A stretch of DNA of 64,000 nt from an uncultured Prevotellamassilia sp. GTDB taxonomy: Bacteria > Bacteroidota > Bacteroidia > Bacteroidales > Bacteroidaceae. How positions within the stretch are numbered: position 1 is the first letter of the stretch; every line of letters begins with the position of its first letter. Both the position numbers and the translations under genes were made by a program. The notes beneath the pieces are model-generated. The model had not been told where the DNA came from. It saw only the letters and a program-made list of their open reading frames with translations, and searched no databases. This document shows positions 28,201 to 36,466 of the stretch, in pieces. The stretch covers positions 27,041-91,040 of the forward strand of contig CAKQOG010000006.1 in assembly GCA_934255485.1 (NCBI GenBank), in the 5' to 3' direction.

Positions 28201-28433
28201 ACAAACAACCTCAAGCACTCGATATGCTACACAATAAAGAGATTGATATGGTGGTAAATGTACCTAAAAATCTCTCTACAGGTGAACTTACCAATGGATA
28301 CAAAATTCGTCGTGCCGCAATCGACCTTAACATTCCATTGATTACAAATGCTCGTTTGGCATCTGCTTTCATCTATGCTTTCTGCACACAGAAGTTGGAT
28401 GATTTGGATATTAAGTGTTGGCAAGAGTACTAA
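25215..28433 (+). CDS. carB: Carbamoyl-phosphate synthase large subunit
   Basis: 1072 residues, full length. It makes carbamoyl phosphate for pyrimidines and arginine. The layout is duplicated: an N-terminal half beginning VLLLGSGALKIGEAGEFDYS with an ATP-grasp domain (LRAAYALGGLGSG), an oligomerisation region, and a second half beginning VVVLGSGAYRIGSSVEFDWC with its own ATP-grasp domain (VRPSYVLSGAAM). The C-terminal MGS-like allosteric domain (ILLSTGDGKQKADMLAASKM onward) is intact. Gene order purF-like, carA, carB with modest gaps suggests one transcription unit. Confidence 0.98.
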   Translation: MNAIKKVLLLGSGALKIGEAGEFDYSGSQALKALKEEGIETILINPNIATVQTSEGVADRIYFLPVTPYFVERVIQKEQPDGIMLAFGGQTALNCGVKLFENGVLEKYNLKVLGTPVQAIMDTEDRELFVEKLNEINVKTIKSEACENIEQARKAAATLGYPVILRAAYALGGLGSGFCDNEEELNKLAEKAFSFSPQVLVEKSLKGWKEVEYEVVRDKYDNCITVCNMENFDPLGIHTGESIVIAPSQTLSNAEYHKLRELSIRIVRHVGIVGECNVQYAFDPNSEDYRVIEVNARLSRSSALASKATGYPLAFVAAKLGLGYGLFELKNSVTKTTSAFFEPALDYVVCKIPRWDLGKFHGVDRELGSSMKSVGEVMAIGRTFEEVIQKGLRMIGQGMHGFVDNKELSIDNVEEALKEPTDKRIFVIEKAFKAGYTIDQIHDLTKIDRWFLQKLYNIHQTDKELHNCTSINVLDNKLLHKAKVQGFTDFQIARAVSMEQDMDIEKAILAVRAKRKQAGIVPVVKQIDTLAAEYPAQTNYLYLTYSGVAHDIPFENDKRSVVVLGSGAYRIGSSVEFDWCGVQALNTIRREGYRSVMINYNPETVSTDYDMCDRLYFDELTFERVMDILDLECPYGVIVSTGGQIPNNLALRLDAENINLLGTQAKYIDNAEDREKFSEMLNRIGVDQPEWSALTSMEDIQEFIERVGFPVLVRPSYVLSGAAMNVCSNQEELERFLKLAANVSKKHPVVVSRFMQHAKEVEMDAVAKDGEIIAYAISEHIEFAGVHSGDATIQFPPQKLYVETARRIKKISKQIAKELHISGPFNIQYLARENDIKVIECNLRASRSFPFVSKVLKINLIELATRIMLGLPVEKPAKSLFDLDYVGVKASQFSFNRLQKADPILGVDMSSTGEVGCLGEDSRSALLKAMLSVGQRIPEKNILLSTGDGKQKADMLAASKMLSEHGYKLFATPGTSHYLTENGIENTLVYWPSDADKQPQALDMLHNKEIDMVVNVPKNLSTGELTNGYKIRRAAIDLNIPLITNARLASAFIYAFCTQKLDDLDIKCWQEY

Positions 28434-28505
28434 CAAGTAGATGTATTCTGCATTGACATCTATTCATTGCAAGATGTTCGATGCACAAACACATTGAATA
28501 TTGAT

Positions 28506-28600
28506 AAAGTGCTAAGCATCAAGCGAACTTTAAATAACTGAATGGATTTGCACAACAGCTATAATTCGTTCGTTAAGTGACCTAACATGCTTAGCACTTT
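28506..28600 (+). terminator. Long-loop inverted repeat after carB
   Basis: AAAGTGCTAAGCAT (28506-28519) pairs perfectly with ATGCTTAGCACTTT (28587-28600) across a 67-base loop, followed by ATGTTTTTCC. It probably ends the carAB transcript. A shorter TAGATGT/ACATCTA dyad precedes it at 28438-28462. Confidence 0.55.
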
Positions 28601-28633
28601 ATGTTTTTCCACTTATTTATTTTTTGTTGAGAT

Positions 28634-29614
28634 ATGAAAAAGATATGTTGGGGCTTCATTGGTTGCGGTGAAGTAACAGAAAAGAAAAGTGGTCCTGCCT
28701 TTAATCTTATTGAAGGTAGCGAAGTAGTTGCCGTTATGAGCAGAAAAGCAGAAAAGGCAAAATCGTATGCTGAAAGGCATGGAGTGAAACGTTGGTATAC
28801 TGACCCACAAGAATTAATTAACGATCCTAAAGTGAACGCTGTGTATATTGCAACACCTCCTTCTACCCATGCTACTTATGCTATTATGGCCATGAAAAGC
28901 GGTAAAGCTGTGTATGTTGAAAAGCCTATGGCTTCGAACTACGAAGACTGCTGCCGTATCAACCGCATTGCTGAGAAAACTGGTGTGCCATGCTTCGTGG
29001 CATATTATCGTAGATATTTGCCCTACTTCAACAAAGTGAAAGAGCTTGTTGAAAGCGGTGCAGTTGGCAAGGTGGTCAATGTGCAAATACGCTTTGCTGT
29101 ACCACCACGCGACCTTGATTATAACAAAACGAACTTGCCTTGGCGTGTACAAGCAGACATTGCTGGAGGTGGCTACTTTTATGATTTAGCACCACACCAA
29201 ATTGACTTGTTGCAAGAAATGTTTGGTCCTATCATTGAGGCAGAGGGCATGAAAGCCAACAGAGGCGGATTATATACAACCGAAGACTCTGTTAGTGCTT
29301 GCTTTAAGTTCGACAACGGACTGCCGGGGTCTGGTTCTTGGTGTTTTGTTGCGCACGAATCAGCAAAGGAAGATAGAATAGACATTGTAGGCGACAAGGG
29401 CTCTTTGTCGTTCAGCGTATTCACTTATCAACCCATCATATTGCAAAACGAGAATGGATGTCAGCGCTTTGAAGTAAAGAATCCAGACTATGTACAACTT
29501 CCGCTTATTAAACTGGTTGTTGAACATCTACAAAACAAAGCCATTTGCAAATGCGACTGTGTAAGTGCAACACCTGTTAACTGGGTGGTCGATCGTATCT
29601 TGGGAAAACTTTAA
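28634..29614 (+). CDS. Gfo/Idh/MocA family oxidoreductase
   Basis: 326 residues, the usual length. The N-terminal Rossmann fold begins WGFIGCGEVTEKKSG, followed by YIATPPSTHATYA and the signature VYVEKPMASN with the catalytic-region Lys. The C-terminal domain has AGGGYFYDLAPHQIDLLQ, where the His lies at the expected active-site position. The family reduces or oxidises sugars and inositols with NAD(P). The substrate is unknown, and there are no sugar-catabolism neighbours. No signal peptide, so cytoplasmic. Confidence 0.9.
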   Translation: MKKICWGFIGCGEVTEKKSGPAFNLIEGSEVVAVMSRKAEKAKSYAERHGVKRWYTDPQELINDPKVNAVYIATPPSTHATYAIMAMKSGKAVYVEKPMASNYEDCCRINRIAEKTGVPCFVAYYRRYLPYFNKVKELVESGAVGKVVNVQIRFAVPPRDLDYNKTNLPWRVQADIAGGGYFYDLAPHQIDLLQEMFGPIIEAEGMKANRGGLYTTEDSVSACFKFDNGLPGSGSWCFVAHESAKEDRIDIVGDKGSLSFSVFTYQPIILQNENGCQRFEVKNPDYVQLPLIKLVVEHLQNKAICKCDCVSATPVNWVVDRILGKL

Positions 29615-29679
29615 TCAACAACTTTAAGCATATTAAAACTATCTATTCTACAAAGAAAAAAATTGCGCAAAGCAAAACT

Positions 29680-30891
29680 ATGCAAATAAAAAACATACAT
29701 TGTACCACTATCGGTAGTTGCTGCAATATGTTGCTATGCATACTAACAATTCTATTGCTAACTATATTGGTTAGCACACCTGCGCATGCGCAATCCTTTA
29801 GAGATAGTATAATAACTACAATCTCATTACATACAGACTCTATACAAAAGAAAACAGAAAAGTCCCACTCACACTTAAACAATATAAAAAAGAAAGTAAA
29901 GCACACAGGCAGTATATTTTATCGCTTTTTGAAGAGTTTTGACGATTATGACACCACATACATATCGCCCAATTACTACAACTATACTGCAATGCTGCAA
30001 AACACCAATTACTTTCAGACATTTAGATTTCAAGGCAAAAGCGAAGATGGAAAAAACACTCAAACAATAAGCACAAAGCCTGAGCCAAACATAAAGATAG
30101 GTCCTTACTTTGGTTGGAGATGGATATTCTTAGGCTACACATTCGATGTGTCACACCCAAAGGCTTTAGGTAAGTCTTCAGAACTAAGCTTTAGCCTATA
30201 TAGTTCAATGCTTGGATGCGACCTTGTATACATACGTAATAGCGGCAATTACCGACTACGTAAAGCCGTTGGCTTTGAAAATGTACCACCTAAATATGTC
30301 ATGAAAATGCCATTTTCAGGTATAGATGCCAATACATTCTCGCTTAATACTTACTACGTGTTTAATCATCGCCATTTTTCATATCCCGCTGCATACAATC
30401 AAAGCACGGTTCAACGAAAAAGCTGTGGTTCACTCATGTTAGGAGCAGGGTATAGTAAACAGCACATCAATTTTGACTACACCAAGTTGCCCGATGCATT
30501 GATTGGTGAGGATGGAGCGAAACTTAACGAAACCCTAAAATTCTCTGAAATAAACTATCGCTATTACAACATTAGTGTTGGTTATGCTTATAATTGGGTG
30601 TTTGCACGCAATTGCTTGTTGGGAGCTTCTGTAATGCCTTCTATAGGCATCCGAAAGATGAAAGGAGAAAAGGTTAATGGAAATGGTATACTGATGGACT
30701 TGATTAATTTCAGTACCGATTGTACATCGCGCGTTGGCATTGTATGGAACAATACACACTGGTTTGCAGGTTCATCACTCATAAGCCACCTTTATTTGTA
30801 CAGGAAAAAAAACTTATCACTTACCAATAGCGTTAATTATGCCAACATCTATGTAGGCTTCTTTTTCAACCGAAAGAAACAGTATCGATAA
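29680..30891 (+). CDS. DUF4421-like outer-membrane/exported protein
   Basis: 403 residues with an N-terminal export signal (NMLLCILTILLLTILVSTPA then HAQ). The mature sequence is rich in Tyr and aromatic beta strands. KIGPYFGWRWIFLGYTFDVS, LSFSLYSSMLGCDLVYIRNS and repeated VGYAYNWVF-like strands resemble the Bacteroidetes DUF4421 family, which I recall from such motifs. A beta-barrel in the outer membrane is likely; function is unknown. It sits between the oxidoreductase and the HisC-like gene with gaps of 65 and 67 bases. Confidence 0.65.
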   Translation: MQIKNIHCTTIGSCCNMLLCILTILLLTILVSTPAHAQSFRDSIITTISLHTDSIQKKTEKSHSHLNNIKKKVKHTGSIFYRFLKSFDDYDTTYISPNYYNYTAMLQNTNYFQTFRFQGKSEDGKNTQTISTKPEPNIKIGPYFGWRWIFLGYTFDVSHPKALGKSSELSFSLYSSMLGCDLVYIRNSGNYRLRKAVGFENVPPKYVMKMPFSGIDANTFSLNTYYVFNHRHFSYPAAYNQSTVQRKSCGSLMLGAGYSKQHINFDYTKLPDALIGEDGAKLNETLKFSEINYRYYNISVGYAYNWVFARNCLLGASVMPSIGIRKMKGEKVNGNGILMDLINFSTDCTSRVGIVWNNTHWFAGSSLISHLYLYRKKNLSLTNSVNYANIYVGFFFNRKKQYR

Positions 30892-30958
30892 AATGCTATC
30901 CATAAAGTTCTAGGCATAAACCTATTATATGCGCTAACTAAAATACATATCTTACATT

Positions 30959-31945
30959 ATGGAAATAACTCAAAATACTATAAAAAGGAAAATACGTCCC
31001 AAAGCCCAAGTTATGCTTGATGAAAACGAATCGCCTTTCAACACACCATACAATAGGTATGTAGAAGAAAGTTCGCTTAACAACCTTAAGCACAATTGGG
31101 GAAAGCATGAACGCATCCCTTCTAAATGCGTTTACTTTTGCAATAGTACTGAAGAGGGAACCGATTTGCTAATGCGTGTTTTCTGCCGGCCCAACCAAGA
31201 TAGCGTAGTTATAGCAGAACCTACAAGAACCATTTATAAAAGGCGCGCACTAATCAATAAACTTGACTGTAGACAAGCAAAGTTGCACGAGACCGATTTT
31301 GAATTAGATGCTAATCAGATACTCAATGCTGTTAGCGAAACAACCAAACTCATATTTTTGTGCTCACCCAATTCGCCCACAGGAAACTTACTTGATGTAA
31401 ATGAAATAGAAATCATTTTGCAACTATTCGATGGTATGGTAGTTGTAGACGAATCATATATTGATTTTTGTCCACAAGCCTCTATTGTACCATTATTAAA
31501 CAAGTATAAAAACCTCATCATATTCCGTTCATTTTCGCATGCTTGGTCTATGGCTGGAGTTCACATGGCTGCAATTGTAGCCTATCCAAACGTTATTGAA
31601 GAAATCTCAAATATTGGATTTATACACCCAATAAACCGCCCAACTGAAGAGCTTGTTTCTAATATGGTTCGTAACCGTTTAGATGTTGATAAATGGGCCA
31701 GACAAATCATTGATGAACGAACAAAAGTGCGGTTAGCACTTAGCGACCTTCCCGAATGCAAGCATATATACCACTCTGACGCAAACTTCTTATTAGTAAA
31801 ATTCGAGGATTGCCAAGCAACTTATAAGTACCTATTAAAAAATGGTATTGCCGTAAAACCCATAAACGGATATCTACGCATTAGCATCGGACTGCCACAA
31901 GAAAATTCTGCATTGTTAGGTGCACTTAGAAGAAGAAAAAAATAA
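30959..31945 (+). CDS. HisC-like fold-type I aminotransferase homologue lacking the PLP lysine
   Basis: 328 residues, slightly short for histidinol-phosphate aminotransferases (about 350). Family landmarks are clear: DENESPFNTPYNRY, FLCSPNSPTGN, VVVDESYIDF, and the C-terminal substrate-Arg motif YLRISIGLPQ. At the Schiff-base position, where HisC has S-[LF]-S-K-A, this protein reads RSFSHAWSMAG: residue 194 is His (codon CAT at 31538-31540). Without that Lys normal transamination is not expected. It may be a non-catalytic or re-purposed paralogue, or have altered chemistry. It is not in a his operon; its neighbour is the DUF4421-like gene. The frame is intact, so it is not obviously a pseudogene. 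Confidence 0.8.
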   Translation: MEITQNTIKRKIRPKAQVMLDENESPFNTPYNRYVEESSLNNLKHNWGKHERIPSKCVYFCNSTEEGTDLLMRVFCRPNQDSVVIAEPTRTIYKRRALINKLDCRQAKLHETDFELDANQILNAVSETTKLIFLCSPNSPTGNLLDVNEIEIILQLFDGMVVVDESYIDFCPQASIVPLLNKYKNLIIFRSFSHAWSMAGVHMAAIVAYPNVIEEISNIGFIHPINRPTEELVSNMVRNRLDVDKWARQIIDERTKVRLALSDLPECKHIYHSDANFLLVKFEDCQATYKYLLKNGIAVKPINGYLRISIGLPQENSALLGALRRRKK

Positions 31946-32016
31946 GTTTTTTCTCACGTCTAACAAAGTTTAATCATTAAATCGACACAGAAAAAATAAA
32001 GTCGATACAAAGGTAC

Positions 32017-32059
32017 AAAACGCCGTAGAAGTCAAATAAAGGGCTTTTACGGCGTTTTT
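32017..32059 (+). terminator. Terminator before gyrA
   Basis: AAAACGCCGTA (32017-32027) pairs perfectly with TACGGCGTTTT (32048-32058), ending in T5. A small ATCGAC/GTCGAT dyad precedes it (31981-32006). Confidence 0.8.
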
Positions 32060-32094
32060 ATATAAAATAATGCAGTATTTTAGCATATAAATTA

Positions 32095-32123
32095 TTGCAT
32101 CATAAAATAAAGTGGTATTTTTG
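32095..32123 (+). promoter_or_regulatory. gyrA promoter
   Basis: TATTTTTG (32116-32123) matches TAnnTTTG. A TTG at 32095-32097 lies 18 bases upstream as a partial -33 box. The ATG is 26 bases downstream. Confidence 0.55.
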
Positions 32124-32149
32124 CTTATAAAAAGAACAAATTAATATCA

Positions 32150-34768
32150 ATGATAACAGACGACAGAATAATTAAGGTCAATATTGAGGAAGAAATGAAA
32201 ACCTCTTATATTGACTACTCCATGTCAGTGATTGTGGCTCGTGCATTGCCTGATGTACGCGATGGTTTTAAACCCGTTCACCGCCGCATTCTCTACGATA
32301 TGATGGAATTAGGCATCACTCACGACAAACCAACTCGTAAATCAGCTCGTGTTGTAGGTGATGTTCTTGGTAAGTATCACCCACATGGAGATAGTTCTGT
32401 GTATGGTGCTTTAGTTCGTTTAGCACAACCATGGAACATGCGCTACACACTTGTTGAAGGACAAGGTAACTTTGGTTCGATGGATGGCGACTCGGCTGCA
32501 GCAATGCGTTACACAGAAGCTCGCCTTTCGCCCGTTGGAGAGGCAATGATGCAAGATATCGAAAAGGAAACGGTTGATATGGACCGTAACTTTGATAATA
32601 CTCGCGACGAACCAAGTGTTATGCCTACACGCATACCAAACTTTCTTGTTAATGGTGCAAGCGGTATTGCCGTAGGTATGGCCACGAATGTGCCTACACA
32701 TAACTTAGGCGAGGTTATAGATGGTTGCGTGGCATATATCGACAATCCAGACATCACGGTTGAAGAACTCATGCACTATGTAAAGGCGCCAGACTTCCCT
32801 ACAGGCGGTTACATTATGGGCATGCAGGGAGTTCGCAGTGCATACGAAACTGGTAAAGGACGCATCGTTATGCGTGCTAAGACAGACATTGAAAGCGGGC
32901 CGCAACACGACACGATAGTTGTTTCAGAACTTCCCTACGGACTTAATAAAGAGGAACTTGTTAAGTATATTGGCCAACTTGCTGCAGAAAAACGCATTGA
33001 AGGCATTTCAAACGTAAACGATGAAAGCGACAAGGATGGTATGCGCATTGTTATCGACGTTAAACGCGACTTCAATGCCAACGTTGTGCTCAATAAGCTC
33101 TTTAAGATGACCGCTTTGCAAACATCGTTTGCAGTCAATTGTATTGCCCTTGTTCCTGGCGACAAAAAGCGTCCCGGCGTAGGTGGTATGCCTAAACTCT
33201 TGACGCTAAAAGATTGCATCAAATACTTTGTAGAGCATCGTCATGACGTTGTTATACGCCGTACTCAATACGATTTACGCAAAGCTCAAGAGCGTGCACA
33301 CATATTAGAAGGCCTTATCATTGCTTCAGACAACATCGACGAAGTAGTACACCTCATCCGTGCATCTAAGACTCCACAAGCAGCTATCGAGGCCCTTAAA
33401 GAGCGTTTCGGACTTGACGATATACAAGCTAAGGCCATCGTTGATATGCGCTTGGCACAACTTACCAACATCCAACAAGAAAAGTTGCATGAGGAATACG
33501 AAGAAATCGAAAAGCGCATTGCTTACTTCGAACAAATTCTGAGTGACGATGAACTTTGCCACAAAGTAATGAAAGACGAACTTATCGAAGTTAAAGAAAA
33601 GTTCGGTGATGAACGTCGCACAGAGATTTGCCTATCCTCTACAGAGTTTAATCCTGAAGACTTTTATTCAGACGACGAAGTTGTCATTACAATTTCTCAT
33701 CTTGGATATATCAAACGTACTCCACTAAACGAGTTTAGAGCACAAGACCGTGGAGGTGTAGGAGCAAAAGGTGGTAGCACACGCGACTCTGACTTTATTG
33801 AATACATCTATCATGCCACCATGCACAACACCATGTTGTTCTTTACAGCCAAAGGTCGTTGCTACTGGTTGAAGGTATATGATATTCCAGAAGGCGCAAA
33901 GAATGCTAAAGGACGTGCCATACAGAACATGCTCAACATTGAGCCAGATGATAGCGTAAACGCTTGCTTGCACATCCGCAAATTGGCTGACGCTGAGTTC
34001 TGCCAAACCCACTATGTGATGTTCTGCACTAAGCAAGGTATTATCAAGAAAACATGTCTTAGCGAATACTCACGCCCACGCACTAATGGTGTTAATGCTA
34101 TCAACATTCTTGAGAACGATAAAGTTGTAAGCGTTGTATTAACCAATGGTTCTAACGAAATTATCATAGCTAACCGCAACGGACGCGCTATTCGTTTCAA
34201 TGAGAATACTGTTCGCACAATGGGCCGTACCGCTACAGGTGTACGTGGTATACGTCTTGACGAAGATGGTACAGACGAGGTTACAGGCATGATATGCATA
34301 AACAATCCTGAAAAAGAAACTGTTTTAGTCGTCAGCGAAAAAGGAAAGGGCAAACGCTCAATCGTTGAAGATTACCGCGTTACTAATCGTGGCGGAAAGG
34401 GTGTAAAAACACTCAACATTACAGAAGATACAGGTAAAGTCGTTGCTATTAAAGCTGTAACAGAGGACGAAGATTTGATGATAATCAACAAGAGTGGCAT
34501 TACCATTCGCTTACGTGTAAAGAACATTAGCGTACAAGGTAGAGCTACCCAAGGAGTTAAACTCATCGAACTCAAGAAGCGTAATGAAGAAATATCAAGC
34601 GTTTGCGTAGTGCCCTCTAACGATGAAGAAGATGAGGTAGAGCAAGAAGCAGAAAATACTACTGCAAACGATAACAACGATAATGACCTCCCATTGTTTT
34701 CGGATGTAAGCACAAGCAATAACAACTCTGATAATACATCAGAAAGCAATAACACCACAAACAAATAA
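32150..34768 (+). CDS. gyrA: DNA gyrase subunit A
   Basis: 872 residues. The breakage-reunion domain starts SMSVIVARALPDVRDGFKPV, followed by the quinolone-determining region KYHPHGDSSVYGALVRLAQP. The catalytic Tyr is in AAMRYTEARLS (about residue 125). The C-terminal beta-pinwheel contains DRGGVGAKG and a GyrA-box-like NRGGKG, typical of gyrase rather than ParC. The tail is acidic and Asn/Asp/Ser-rich. Subunit A cuts and rejoins DNA during negative supercoiling with GyrB, which is not in this window. The position equivalent to E. coli Asp87 is Gly. It is monocistronic by its flanking hairpins. Confidence 0.97.
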   Translation: MITDDRIIKVNIEEEMKTSYIDYSMSVIVARALPDVRDGFKPVHRRILYDMMELGITHDKPTRKSARVVGDVLGKYHPHGDSSVYGALVRLAQPWNMRYTLVEGQGNFGSMDGDSAAAMRYTEARLSPVGEAMMQDIEKETVDMDRNFDNTRDEPSVMPTRIPNFLVNGASGIAVGMATNVPTHNLGEVIDGCVAYIDNPDITVEELMHYVKAPDFPTGGYIMGMQGVRSAYETGKGRIVMRAKTDIESGPQHDTIVVSELPYGLNKEELVKYIGQLAAEKRIEGISNVNDESDKDGMRIVIDVKRDFNANVVLNKLFKMTALQTSFAVNCIALVPGDKKRPGVGGMPKLLTLKDCIKYFVEHRHDVVIRRTQYDLRKAQERAHILEGLIIASDNIDEVVHLIRASKTPQAAIEALKERFGLDDIQAKAIVDMRLAQLTNIQQEKLHEEYEEIEKRIAYFEQILSDDELCHKVMKDELIEVKEKFGDERRTEICLSSTEFNPEDFYSDDEVVITISHLGYIKRTPLNEFRAQDRGGVGAKGGSTRDSDFIEYIYHATMHNTMLFFTAKGRCYWLKVYDIPEGAKNAKGRAIQNMLNIEPDDSVNACLHIRKLADAEFCQTHYVMFCTKQGIIKKTCLSEYSRPRTNGVNAINILENDKVVSVVLTNGSNEIIIANRNGRAIRFNENTVRTMGRTATGVRGIRLDEDGTDEVTGMICINNPEKETVLVVSEKGKGKRSIVEDYRVTNRGGKGVKTLNITEDTGKVVAIKAVTEDEDLMIINKSGITIRLRVKNISVQGRATQGVKLIELKKRNEEISSVCVVPSNDEEDEVEQEAENTTANDNNDNDLPLFSDVSTSNNNSDNTSESNNTTNK

Positions 34769-34785
34769 AGATTATTAAGGATATC

Positions 34786-34849
34786 GATAGCGAGAATGTT
34801 CGCTTACAAAAAAGCATTATATGCAAGCAAAACATTCTCACTATCTTTT
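34786..34849 (+). terminator. gyrA terminator
   Basis: GATAGCGAGAATGTT (34786-34800) pairs with AACATTCTCACTATC (34831-34845), one mismatch, followed by TTTT. There is a small inner GCTT/AAGC stem. Confidence 0.7.
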
Positions 34850-34888
34850 CCACTTTAGTAATAGACTATTAAACCCAAAACAACAACA

Positions 34889-36274
34889 ATGAAAAAGTTA
34901 GTTTTATGTTTAGCTGTATTGCTTTGCGGCTTTGCCACAGCATCAGCACAAAGCGACCAACACCTTGGCTCTTACAAGGCTAACGACCTTGTTCGTAAAG
35001 CCGACGGATTGCTACAAAAGCGTACAAGCGAATCTTATGAACAAGCTCAACAATTGTATAAGGACGCAGAAAAACAACTGAATGCCGATATCGAAAAGGC
35101 AAAAGCAAATGATAAGAACGACAAACTTGCATTGCTTTACTTGCAAAACGCCGACCTTCAGAACAAGTTGCTCAATCCTGAAATGACAAGAGCATCTCAA
35201 GGCATGGCTTTCGACACACTACAGTTCTGCAACTTTATCGACAAAATCATCAACAGTTTCAACACTGCAGAAACTTACAACAAGATGCCTAATGCCAAAG
35301 GCAAAGTTAAGGTAGACAACTTTGTTACCCTCCGTACAAAGTTAGGTATCTCTTCTATGCTCAACCTCTACTACAATTGTGGTGCATTTATGGATGCTAT
35401 GGGTAAAAAGAAAGAAAGTCTTGAATACTTTGAAAAGTTTGTAAATTTGCCAAAGGTTTCTCCCGTATTTAGTGAGACTGAACGCGACTCAATCTACAAG
35501 GCTTCTTACAAAATCTATAGTCAAGCACGTTTCAACCTTGCGCTTCAAAACTTCTACCTTAAGGATTGGAAAAAGACACTTGAATGCTGCAACGAAGCAT
35601 TGAAAGATACTGTTGGATTGAACGACCTTTATCTTATTAAGATCAATGCTTTGGGCGAAATGAAAGATTCTGTTGAATGGCAAAAGACCATTCTCGAAGC
35701 CTACAAACGCACAGGCAAAGAAAGCTACATGCAAAACCTTATCTACTATTATATGCAAAGCAATAAGGTTGCAGAAGCAGAAGAATTGGCTAATAATTTG
35801 GTGCAAAACGAGCCTAATAACAAGATGGCTTGGTTTATTAAGGGAGCTATTGAGTTGAACGTTAAGAAGGACTACAAAGCAGCTATCGAAAGTTGCGATA
35901 AGGCTCTTGCTATTGATCCAAACTTCAAAGATGCCCTTTTTAATAAAGGTACTGCATACATCAACGACATCTACGATCAAACCCACTCTGCAAAGAATAA
36001 GTTTAAATATATTGGCAAGAACACACGCATCACAGGTAAAGCTTCTGATGGCTCATACAAGCGCAACAAAGCCATTTACGATAAAGAAATAAGCTACGTA
36101 CGTAGCTACTACGAAAACGCACGTATCTGCATGGAGAAATTTCGTGAGTTAGCCCCCGAGGATGTTAAACGTTGGGCTTCTCCCCTTCAAATGTGCTATA
36201 GTTCTTTAGGCCTTACAGCAAAGGCTAAAGAAATGGACGCTTTGCTTGAAGCTGCAAACAAAGCAGGAAAATAA
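34889..36274 (+). CDS. Secreted TPR protein downstream of gyrA
   Basis: 461 residues with a signal peptide (MKKLVLCLAVLLCGFATASA). The mature part is helical with several TPR units, clearest in the second half (LEYFEKFVNLPKVSPVFSET, NNKMAWFIKGAIELNVKKDY, AIESCDKALAIDPNFKDALF). A Lys/Tyr-rich loop precedes a closing motif ARICMEKFRELAPEDVKRWA. That closing motif reappears in the next gene (LLEKFRELSPNAIKLWGPLL), so the two are diverged paralogues. An export-associated scaffold role is inferred; the partner is unknown. Confidence 0.8.
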   Translation: MKKLVLCLAVLLCGFATASAQSDQHLGSYKANDLVRKADGLLQKRTSESYEQAQQLYKDAEKQLNADIEKAKANDKNDKLALLYLQNADLQNKLLNPEMTRASQGMAFDTLQFCNFIDKIINSFNTAETYNKMPNAKGKVKVDNFVTLRTKLGISSMLNLYYNCGAFMDAMGKKKESLEYFEKFVNLPKVSPVFSETERDSIYKASYKIYSQARFNLALQNFYLKDWKKTLECCNEALKDTVGLNDLYLIKINALGEMKDSVEWQKTILEAYKRTGKESYMQNLIYYYMQSNKVAEAEELANNLVQNEPNNKMAWFIKGAIELNVKKDYKAAIESCDKALAIDPNFKDALFNKGTAYINDIYDQTHSAKNKFKYIGKNTRITGKASDGSYKRNKAIYDKEISYVRSYYENARICMEKFRELAPEDVKRWASPLQMCYSSLGLTAKAKEMDALLEAANKAGK

Positions 36275-36300
36275 TAATTAAACATTATTCTTTACTATGA

Positions 36301-36352
36301 TTGAGGTTATAAGTTTCTTGATTTTGCTAAGAAAACTTATAACCTCAATTTA
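36301..36352 (+). terminator. Terminator between the two TPR genes
   Basis: TTGAGGTTATAAGTTT (36301-36316) pairs perfectly with AAACTTATAACCTCAA (36333-36348), followed by TTTAAAT. Confidence 0.8.
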
Positions 36353-36466
36353 AATAGATGTTTAAAACCTCTACATAAAACATCACAACCTTATGTAAAA
36401 AAGCTCAAGAGTGCCAGTATTACGCCAAAGCGATACTCCCACTTTTTTACCTTATGCCTATACAAA

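Noticed and set aside
34372..34764. 130-residue minus-strand frame opposite gyrA
   Set aside because: Low-complexity shadow of the acidic, Asn/Ser-rich gyrA tail, with no promoter.
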